Below are positions 12,901 through 24,900 of a DNA stretch of 64,000 nt, piece by piece. Source of the DNA: Agapetus fuscipes (lineage: Eukaryota; Arthropoda; Insecta; Trichoptera; Glossosomatidae); contig OX637350.1 of NCBI GenBank assembly GCA_951799405.1, positions 2,403,852 through 2,467,851 of the forward strand, in the 5' to 3' direction. The position numbers and the translations under genes are program-made. The notes beneath the pieces are model-generated. The model was not told where the DNA came from. It saw only the letters and a list, made by a program, of their open reading frames with translations, and did no database searches. The first letter of the stretch is position 1; the number at the start of each line of letters is the position of its first letter.

Positions 12901-15900
12901 TCTGGTTGTATAAAACTTACATTAAATTAAGAAAAAAAACTATAACTTTGATTTAAAAAAAATGTAATTTGTCATGTATGTTCCTTGACTTATAGGTTGT
13001 TATGCGGCTGACCACCCATAATATAAAAATTGGTTCACTTTGCCAATGTCACCCCTTTTTTTCTTTTTTTTTTTTTTCAGGGAAGGACGGCAAGAGTTGC
13101 AAGGCTTATGTTCATTTGAGATTGGGTTTTTATATTGTAGGTCGACATGCGGCATGTGTTAGCGCGAAATTATACATATCTGCTTGTGGGAATGCATTTA
13201 GTATAAATCTTAAATGATATATATCTTTGCAGCTTAGATTAGATTAGATTAGACATCTAGCCACTGAAATCTTTGAAAAGCTTAAATTTGCAAATGCATA
13301 CTTGTACGTATGATCGGCAAATCTGAAAAACTAGATTACCGGTAGATTTAGATTTATTTTGTCTGAGAAAAAAGGTCTCCTTTTTTTTTAAAATAGATTT
13401 GTGAAGAGGAATGAAATTCACCAACCTATTCTGCCTGGCCAGAAACCGGTATTAATATCATCAATTAATACTTCATTACTCATTATTGATTATATTAATG
13501 AATTATTAATTAATAATTACCCAATAACAGCTGTTGAACCAGGGTCAAAGTTAAAGTCAAGTGACCCAAGCGGGGATCGAACCAACGTTATTCTATTCCA
13601 AATACGCTAGAAAGATCGGCTACTTGGCCCCCTCGGCCATAACACCGAAAAAGTCTGTGCCTAAAAAAGATGCCAGTGAAAGTTCTCTACTTCTGGATGT
13701 GCGCCTCTTTCATACTCCTCAACACCCCCTTTCTTAGCCAATCTAGTCCATCTCGTACACATTGGAGGGATTACTTCAGTTGTCCATGTTTTCTAGGATC
13801 AACCTATTCCCCAAGGTCTTAATTTTACAACTCAGATAAAAATTGAGCAATATTTACCTGATATACTTCCACCCATTATCAGGAGACTCTCCAGATTACT
13901 CAAAAAGCTGGGGTCCAATCTCTGTGCCAGCGCCAAGTTGGTCAAAGGTCCAAGCGCTATCAAGGTTATTTTACCTGAAAATCATTTTTAAAATTTCAGT
14001 ATCGCCGTATTTTAACATGAACAAGCCATGACAAAAACGTTTATGAACAACCCATGACACACACTGAATGAAAAATCCATTACAAACATTTGTATGAACA
14101 ATCCATGAAAAACAAATTCATGAACAATCCATGACGAACACATTCATGAACAATCAATGACAAAAACATTGAATCAAAGACAATTCTCATTTTGACAAAC
14201 ATAATCTCGAAGTTTTGAAGCTTTCACGTCCAACATTAGTTGAATTAGATTTTTCTTTCGGGTTTCTCAGCCAAGGTTTGACGTTAGTCTGTAAGACAAC
14301 GCCCTTCAAGCAGTCAGTCTTGTATGTAAGCTTAGAGAAGTTTTCGGAACAAATCTGGAAGGACAGTAAAAAAGTCCAAAAGACGAACCTTCTAGTTCCT
14401 TACCTGGATATTGATGCACCAAGCGAATGAGTGCCAGAACTGCGTGCTCTTTTTCAGGGTTTTGCAAGCTCCTGGCGTTGTAGGAGAAGTTCCCGAACCC
14501 ATCCTCCCCGAAGTAGTTGTCAGTGGGCGGCGTGTCCAGCAACGACTCATTGGTTCCGGCATAAACGAGGATCTGGAACATGCATAGGAAACATGTTGTC
14601 ACAACTGGGATATACATTCAGCCTAAAAATTACAGGAATATTGTAAGGGCTTGTTGCACCAACCTCCAATCAACATTTGATTGACACATAAATTTTGATT
14701 GCTTAATTCTCGTAAGGACCATGGTTAAATATTTCTCAGAAGTGGGTGAAATATGACAGTAAAGATGATGTACATCAGCTGATCTACGTATATGCAACCA
14801 AATTTTGGTTTGATGGGAGAAATCACACTTAATTTTGATTGTTGTCTGATTGGAGTTTGGTGCACCAGGCTCTCAATGAACTGTAACTGCAATTCTGTCA
14901 CCATTCCACTAGGGGTGGCCAGAGCCTCTGCAGAGCTGCCTCCGTTCCTTCCTATCTGTAGGTAATAATAATAATAACAGGCTGATTTATTTTAAATTAC
15001 ACATGATAAGAGAGCGCCGTTTTTGTGTGTGTCACACCTCAAGGGCCCTCTCCGATCATGGATAAGACTTTCTAAACAAGTGTGCCTCGAGTGCTCCTCG
15101 AAATACACCCACAGATTTGGAGTTCTTCACTCCGGGTGGCAGTCTGTTCCACTCCACCGGCCCCGCAACACGGAAAGCGCGGTCTCCGAAGTTTGTACGA
15201 ATCTGACGGCGCGGCTGAACCAAATTGACTACTCCATCACCCGCAGATCTGAGTGTCTGCCTCCTAACACCCATTTCAACAGGTGAAATCATATCAGCCA
15301 GATAAGGTGGGGCCAAGCCATTGATGGCTTTATATACCATTAAACAAACACGGAAGACCACCCTCTCCGGGAAACGAAGCCAATGAAGTTTTTTTAACAG
15401 CGGGGTGATGTGAGCGAATTTGGGAATCCCGAATATGAGTCTTGCTGCCGAATTCAACACAGATTGAAAGCGATTAAACTGTTTCTTCGGCTGACCACTA
15501 TAAAGCGTCGAGCAATAGTAAATCCGAGACATCACAAACGCACTCACCAGGGTCTTAACCGCATCTGACGGCAGACATTTTCTTATTGCCTTTATTTGGC
15601 GAAGCGAAAAAAAAGAAGAAGCTATTGTGGCATCTATTTGCCTATCCAGTGTCAGGTTACGATCCAGTAAGACTCCTAGAAGTCTTACCGAATCAGAAGG
15701 CTGGATTAGCTTACCTCCTATGGAGAGTGGTACTCTATTCACCAGAAGGTGGTCACGCCTCGATGTGGCTGCCCAGAGTATCTCCGTCTTATCCATGTTT
15801 AGATTAGGCCATTGTTCCTCATCCACCCACCGACCTCCGCGATACACCCAGAGACCCTGCAACTGAGGTCCTCAGCCATGTCTGGCCGAGAATGAGAGTA

Positions 15901-18900
15901 TATTTGCCAGTCATCTGCATATGAGTGTGCGATGAGGCCCCATTTTTCAACAATACTCTCAATCTCAGCAGTATACAATATGAAAAGGATCGGACCCAGC
16001 ACAGAGCCCTGTGGGACCCCGGAAGACAGCGAGTAGGTAGGTGAAACACTATCACAAATACGCACCGCCTGTCTGCGCTCCACCAGATAGGAAGAAAACC
16101 ACGCCAAAGCCCCTCCGGTCAAACCAAATGACACCTCCAATCTCTCAATAAGAATTGGGTGACTTACTGTGTCAAAGGCCGCACTCATATCAAGAAGCGC
16201 CAGTAAGGCTAGATTACCACACTCCACAGCTGATATCATATCCGATACAAGCATGAGCATACCGGTTTCTGTTGAGTGATATTTCCGGTATGCAGACTGC
16301 CTCTTAGGCATTAAGCCGCTTGCATCCAGATAGGATACCAACCGCCGCGAGACAATCCGCTCCAGCACCTTCGACAAAAATGGCAGATTTGACACAGGTC
16401 TATAATTTGAGGGATCACCGGGATCCAACTGTGGCTTTTTAAGGATTGGCGTGATGTGTGCTACCTTCAAAGACGGAGGAACAGTGGCATCCATTAGGCA
16501 TCCATTGATTACCTTAACAATAAATGGAGCCAGCTGTAAGATGCATTCTTTGAGTACCCAGACTGGTACAGGGTCAAGGCCACACTGCTTGTTTGGCGAT
16601 CCTACCACGATCTGACACACCTCATCTATGTCAGTTAAATCAAATACTTCGAGTCGCGAAGCACTTCCAATCCTTGAGACAGAAGTACCTGCAACCCAAG
16701 CACAGTGCAATTGAGGTATTTTGTTTTCAAAATACGTGGCAAAATCGCAAGCAGTCGACGTCAAACCTACACCAGCCCGAGCACTCCCAGACAAGTTCTC
16801 CAGAAGCTTCCACACCTGCTGAGGGGATTTTGCCTCAGCAATCTTTCCACAATAAAAATCGGATTTCTTCTGGAGAATAGCAGACCTGTACACACCTTGA
16901 GCGTCAATCCATGATTGCCTAGTGCTACCTGGCTTACCGTTTTTAAAATTTCGCTCTAGTTTTCGCATATTGCGTTTCAGCGTACGGCATTCATTGTCAA
17001 ACCAGATAGCACTGTTTCGCTCTTTGACTACTTTACATTTGATTGGAGCATGCAGCCCAATCAAATCGCCCAAGGATTTATTATACAAGTCTACTAACTC
17101 GTCCGGTTGCATTGAGACATAGGTTTCCGGACAGCAGACTGGTGAAACAGAAAGATCTTTTTTAAAGATCTCGAGATCGAACCCGTTCCAGCACCTAGAG
17201 GTTATGCTCTTATAAACAGGAACAGGCCGTCCCACATTAAGGCTAGATGTCACCAATCTGTGGTCCGACAAACCTATATCTACTACCTTCGTCTCTGAAG
17301 GTGCGTCCTCCTCTCTGGCTATAACTACATCCAGTAGGCCACCCGCATCATGAGTTGGTGCGCCAACCCACTGTCTGCAGCCACAGTCCGCTAACAAGGC
17401 GGTGAGAGCCACACTGTTGGTGTCGTCTCCACGCTCAAGCCTGACGTTGACATCCCCGACCACCAGAAACATCTCGTTGCGCGTCACAAGAGTCTCAAAT
17501 AGTTCCCGGAACTCCCTAAAAAATTCAACCGTTACAGGCTTGGAGCCCGGACGATAAACTACAGCAACAGTGAGAGCCGCACTCGAAGACACTCGACACA
17601 CAAGGCACTCAAAAGACGTCGTGGGGAAAATTTTGATCTTCTCCACACGAAATCCCGAACGTACCAGCAAGGCCACACCGCCGTGATTGGACCAAGAGAT
17701 GCTCTCTGTTCCTTTACCACGGCGCGGCCTTGCCCGTGCTTCCTCAAGCGTCGTGTATCCTAAAGCGCGCAATGCTCTCAGTGATGCAGAGTCGTGACTC
17801 TCATGCCATGTCTCTGTTAGGGCGAGGATGTCAAGATCATGGCTCTTACAAAAGTCGTCAATTTCAACAATCTTATTTGCAATAGAGCGCGCATTCCAGC
17901 AACCCAGTTTCACTGTCTTCTCCAATGCTTCCCGATGTCTTCCTCCGCTGCCAGTCGGCAGGGAGTTCTAGGGTGGAGGTCTCACCGAAGGCTGGTCACT
18001 GGTAGCACGCTCCTCATCATTGCACAACTGCGCTGGCAAAAGAAGCGGCGCTGGCCGTGCTGAGTAGCACAACCTTTGTCCACCTCTCTTCCCCGGTCTT
18101 CTTCTGCGTCGTCGGAGTATTAAACGTGGCCATGATGATGTGTTGAATTTGGTAGAGTTCGGCTTTAATTCAGCAAAAATGTCAGTGAGTTGTTTCACTG
18201 AGTAGACGCGCACTGTATGTACCAACGTGTTTTGTAGCGACATGCACAGGTACCAGACACACACTTACACACACACAAACGTTCGACGTATGCCGACACA
18301 GTTGTCAATCGGACGTAGGTACCTCTTGTAGATGCAGCGGCAATATAAATATTCTCTCACAATAATATTCGCCGCCGCAAGTACCCACCTCTGCACAATG
18401 ATATAATAGATAATTTTATCAAAATTTACGATTCACAAAAAACACATGAACACCAAAACAGTCCAGCTTCAATTTGATACAGATGTTGTGGCATATATTG
18501 GCCGACACTTTAAACTATATAAACTATGAAACACGCAAGAACCACCAGTCAAAATCTTTTTTTATTTACAGAGAGCTTCTACCGTCAGCTTGTCAGCGTC
18601 GGTAGGTAGTCTCTCTCTTCAAAGTACATACCTCTTTCAATTTTTAGCATATCCATCACCTTTTTCATACATTTCCTTCTTTTACATTCACTTTGTACAT
18701 CCCATTCTTTCACAATCTCCTCAATCAGATCACTCTTAACTTTTTTCGGTCGTTCCTTACCTCTGTTTACCTTTGCACTTCCTCTGCATATATACCGCCC
18801 TCTCAGGAAAATGAAGCCATCACATCTCAACGAAATACATCACAGCTCAAATTAAAATTTTGGGATTTCAATTTTTTAAATTATTTTCTTGACGAAACAA

Positions 18901-21900
18901 TGGTTTGCTATTTCAGCAACTTATCAATCATTTAACTACTCACATCTTCTCTCTCCAAGACTTGCAGTGTCCTCAACACATTAGACACGACGTTGTGGAC
19001 TATGGTGTTCCCTCTGACACATGTTATCGCTATCACTTCAGGTCTGGAAGCAAACAAAACCAAAATTCAAGATATGCATTATGCCACGGTTGAAGTAAGG
19101 ATACCCGCTTACCTGTGAAAATAAATTGATTTCACTCGACAGTTGCGATACCCACGGGGACAAGCACGGTTAGAAGTTGCACTATATTTGCAGTCTAGTT
19201 GCGTTGACTATCTGTTTTCATTCTAATCTTATCTAATCTAATGTAAGTTGCAAAATATGAGTAACATTAGAGATTCACATTATATGCATTTTCACAAAAC
19301 AGAGATGTTTAAGTTTGCGCTTAAACATGCCGCATGTAGTTCTACAATATATAACCCGAATCTCAAATGAACAAACACCCTGCAACTCCTGCCGACCTTC
19401 CCTGAAACAGGGGTGATATTAGCAAAATGAACCATTTTCTACAGCATGGGTGGTCAGCCGCATACCAACCTATGAGACAAGGAACATACATCATTGATAA
19501 CTCATTATTAATTTGAGATGAAATAAAATGTTAAATATTATTTTGACTTCGTATTCTATTCGTAGACCTGTACTCCGATTTTGACTTTTGAAATAGTTGT
19601 TTTTACATTGAAGCAAAATATCAATTAAGACTTTTTCATTTGATGGCTATTTTTGCAATGGTGATTTTCATTTGATGGAAATTGTTGGCCTTTGGTCCCT
19701 GAACTGGGTACAAAAAAATATAGGATGTGTCACGCAATAACATATGAGTTTGACATATGTCTGCTCTAGAATCTACTTGAATCTATTCTAAGGAAAGAAG
19801 ATCACAGAAAATATAAATAAAGAGTAATAAATAAATAAACGGGATCTGTAAAAAAACGCTTGAAATGTTATTTATTCCATAGAAAAAAATTAAATAATCT
19901 TTGATTGTGTTTTAGAACAAAAGACTCCTTTTAGTACGTGCCTGAATTCATTTTTCTTTCTGATCACGAAAATGATTGTTGTAAACAAATCAACAAATAA
20001 AAAATGGCGCGGTCAATTATTGAATTTAAAATGTTGCAGACAACCAAAACCACGGGCAGGCTATAATTAAGTAATTGTGCTAATAAATTCAAAACCACCG
20101 CACCTTACTTCAGGAAAAAACACGTTGAACCATCGATTTCGATGGAGAGGAAACTAGCTTACGGCATTGTAACATACAATATGGCTCACCTGTCAACCAG
20201 ACTTGTCAAAAACAGAGCTGTCAAACACTTAAGAATACTTAATAATCATGTGAAATCCTATTTTTTTTTGCTCTCTCCTTTTTTATGTTTCAACACTCAA
20301 TAATGCCATACTGTTTTAAAAGAATGCCTTTTGAATACAAAAACTATCTTTTTTTTTTTTTAAGAAATCCTGTGCGGAAGACTCCCTAGATTCTAAAGAC
20401 TCTAGGGGTCTATGACACTTGTTGTAGTGCCGCAGAGGTGTACGAGCTTGGTCGTCGCTACAAAGTGCCAATACTCAAGTAGCTGGAAGGCTGGATGGAC
20501 CTTTGGTGACCGGTCATTGGTAAAGGTTTATGAATTTTTCAACCCAGCGAAGAGCACATTCGAAATATTAATGGTATATTTTTGTGCTCCGCCGGGATCC
20601 GAATCCACAACCTTCCATTTACGAGTCCGAAGTGTTGCCACTACGGACTACGGACCGGTCCAATTTTTATTAACCAAATCACATCAGAACATTTATAGCG
20701 CATGCGTACAGCGTTTGCGCAGGCATGCATTTAAAAGCAGTCATTTTTTTAAAAAGATTTCGTTATTTCATCGAAGTTTTTTTGTTTAAGACAAAGTGAC
20801 ACTGTGAAGATCTTTCTTCTCTTTCTTCTTCATATACAGCCATCCCCGTCCACTGCTGGACATAGGCCTCCCCCATATCTCTCCATCCATCTCTGCGCTT
20901 CTTGCGTTTTTTTCTGCGCTCTTCTCTTTCTAACCAAGGACAATTCGCGGTTGTAAATAAGTTGAAAGGCATATATTATTGTCCATTTTCGTTAAAATAG
21001 TTTCTATTCCACATATATTATAAGTCAATTTGTTCGACAATATAATGTTTGGAATGATCCTCAAGTCCACAACATTACGTCATAGAGGTTATAAAATAAT
21101 TTGAATAAACAATGGATTCTGTCAAATCTCATCTTGGTCAGATTACCGGTGTTTGAACGACACAGACAAAATAAATCTGTAGGTACCTTAGAGCATAAAC
21201 AACGGTTGTCACATTTAGTTAGATGTGCAGGAGACGTGTTTTAGTGAAAATGTGCACTTTAAAAACCATCATAATTTCTAAACTAGACGAGATATTTTTG
21301 ATCTGTAAAAACTGTTTCTCTTATTTTATCAATATTTATTTATGTGAAATAATGTGTTCCCGCTTAGAGCATGAACAACGTATGTGGAACTTCCGTGGTT
21401 TATGCTTGCACTTTTATGTGCATCCCATATTTATTACACTTGATATCTCAGTAACTGAGTCCGAGGACTGCAATATTTTTCCCACTTATAAAACAGCTAA
21501 TTATAAGAATTTCTGCATCATTAACACGAAAACGCAAAAAAAGTGGACTTCCGTTGTTTATGCTCTAAGGTACAGAAATATATGACATCACACGAAAGGA
21601 GTTTTAGGAGAAGGCTTACTAATATTATTGGTTTCTAAAGATCCTATTGTAGGCACAGAGACCTGCGATTTTTTCTCTAGAGGAAAATTGGCATAGGGAA
21701 CAAATAATGAATTAGATACATTACCGAAACGGGTGTCCCATTTCTCGGCGGACAAATGTCACATGTCTATGCAGCTAAGGTCCTCAGCAACCATTAACAA
21801 CACAATAGTTAGAAGCGTTAACCTTAGCAACCGTACTGTATGACGTCCCATTTTTTTTATCGATGAAAAATGCATGGACTCGATTCTTTCGAGACATTTT

Positions 21901-24900
21901 TTGTAAAACAACATAAACATTGAGTAAGCAAATAATAAGTATTAAAATACTTGAATTATAGATTGGTATGAGGTTGACCACCATACTGTAAAAAATAGTT
22001 TACTTTGCCAATATCATCCCTGTTTCAGGAAAGGTCGGAAAAAGTTGTAGGACTTATGTTCATTTAAGGTTTGGATTTTAATTTGTAAGTACCCATACAT
22101 GCAGCATTTATAAGCGCGATCTTACACGTGTCTGCTTGTGGGCATGCACTTAATATGAATCTTAAATGTAGATTCTTTGTGTAACTTTGATTATAGATTA
22201 TTATAAATTATAAATGAAAACACATTGGTAGTATCTCTTTGTTGAAAATTGCGGTAATTACCAATTATGATGTATTTTTACGATATTATTATAGATATAG
22301 ATATAATTATAGATAAAGATATAATTATAGAGCTTATAGATATAATTATAGATATAGCTGTAGAGCTTATAGATATAATATATATTTAGCATTAAAAATA
22401 AGCTATACAAATCACGTTTTGTTTTCAGAAAAAAAACTCGATACGAAGTAAATAATCTCAAGGAATGAATAAAAAAATACAGTTTTTAATTAAAACACCA
22501 AAAAGGATGTAATGAAAAACTAGTTATCGAAAAATAAGCAACAGTATTTGAATGTAGATTTAATCAAAATAAAAATAAAACGAAGCGGAATGGAGCGGGC
22601 GTGAATTAAGTTTATTTGCATAAAGATGGAAAAAAAAATTCAAAAATAAAAACAAAAACAATAACAATCTTGATTGCGTAATAAACATAGCAGATGAATG
22701 TTGTATATTTTGCATAACATTATATAGTTCTTTATTGTCGGCGTTATGACCAAGAGTCTTGACTCGCTTGGTAATTTCGAATAAGCGTTTTTTAAATAAA
22801 ATGGTGCTGGTTCGATTTCCGTCGGGCCCCTTGACTCTGCTTTGACCCTGGTTCAACATAATATTCCATTGGGTAGCAAAATATAATTAATGAGTTTAGA
22901 ACATTTTTCTCAGTTAGCAAACGTCAGTCTTGCATGAGACTGCCGTCTTTTCACCAATGACAAAATACCAAGCAACCAATGACAAAATATTTCAAAGACT
23001 TTTTTAACAACCCGGCCGGGTGACGACACATTTTTTTTAATAAATCCTGTGCGGGAGACTCCCTAGATTCCAGAGACTCTAGGGGTCTATGACACTTGTT
23101 GTAGTGCCGCAGAGGTGTACGAGCTGGTTCGTCGCTACAAAGCGCCAATACTCCAGCAAGACTCAGTTGGTGTAAGGCTGGATGGACCTTTAATGACCGG
23201 TCTTCGGTAAATGCTTTATGAATTTTTTCAACCCAGCGAAGAGTATATTTGGAAACATACCTATATTGTATTTTTTTGTGCTCCGCCGGGATCCGAATCC
23301 ACAACCTTCCATTTACGAGTCCGAAGTGCTGCCACTGGACTACGGACCGGTCCAAGACTTTAACACTCACGTGCGGGCTTTACTACTGATTGATATTGTT
23401 AATATTTTTTTGGGCGGGTTAAATATCACGTGACCGATGAATTGCATTCCTGTCCAGAAATTCATTTAAAGGACAATAACAAGAACGAGGATACTTTACC
23501 CGTCAAACAGTTCTTCATTCAGCACTGCCAGACTCAAGGCGAATCCATCATCAGCCCCAGCGTCCACATCTAGGATCAGCTTCCTGGTGTGCTCTGAGGA
23601 TCTACGTATCCTGAAATTTTCAGTCAAACAAAAATGGTTGAACAAGAAATAGACAGATTTCCACTAAATGTAGTAGAATCAGTTCCTTGACTTATAGGTT
23701 GGTATGCGGCTGACCCCCCATGCTGTAGAAAATGGTTCACTTTCCCAATGTCACCCTTGTTTCAGGGAAGGTCAGCAAGAGTTGCAGGGAGTATGTTCAT
23801 TTGAGATTTGGGTTTTTATATTGTAAGTCCACATTCGGCATGTTTGAGCACGAACTTATACGTGTCTGCTTGTGAAAATGCATAATTGGTGGTTTCCCAG
23901 CTTCCAAGGGGGCTGGTATTAATTTCTTGTGAAGGCTGAGTAAACCTTGCCGGTATTTTAAATATAAATAAAAAAATATTAGGTATTAGGTTAGAAGGTC
24001 AGGTAGAATCTAATCTAATCTAATCTAAGCTGCAAGGATATATACCATTTAAGATTTATATCAAATGCATTCTCACAAGCAGACATGTTTAATTTCGCGC
24101 TAACACATGCCGCATGTGGACCTACATTATAAGAACCCATCTCAAATGAACATAAGCCCTGCAACTCTTGCCGTCCTTCCCTGAGACAGGGGTGACATTG
24201 GCAAAGTGAACCATTTTTTCACAGTATGGGTGGTCAGCCGCATACCAACCTATAAGTCAAGGAATATTGGATAATCAAAGTAGCAAGAATATGCATAAAT
24301 GACATAGTATTTATTATGTTATTTATTATCTTGGATTGACAGGTCTTCCTACAAATGCATCATTAGTTTGTGAAAGCGTGGGCTCAATCGACGACTAAAA
24401 TGTCTAAGAATAGCACCGTAAGTATTTATTATTTGTGTCCTTTGTTGTTGTCACGATTATCATAATAATTCATAATCATGATTCTACGTGATTTTTTAAT
24501 GTTACAGAGAAAATAGATTGATAATTGTAATTGCACTGGCTTATTGTAATAAACAAATCAAAACTTATGAACATTCATAATTTATTTTTTAAATAATTCA
24601 TTGAACCAAATATATACACTAAAATTTAAATAAAAAATAAAGCTACCGAAAATATAAATATTATTTTAAAAACATTTGTAATAAAATCTACTTTAGTTAT
24701 CTTGGTTTGAGGTTGACCCCATGCTGTACAAACTTGGTTCACTTTCACCCCCTTTCGGTTTCAGGGAAAGGTGGCAAGAGTTGTAAGGTTTCTGTTCGTG
24801 TGAGGTTTCATTTATTTTATAAGTACGCATGCAATATGTGTACGCGCAAACTTGTGTCTGCTTGTGGGCGTGCATTTAATATGAGCCTTTAATATCAGTA

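Noticed and set aside
24009..24040. Telomere-like repeats (TCTAA)n
   Set aside because: They are short SINE-A tails (TTAGAT type), not the TTAGG insect telomere repeat.
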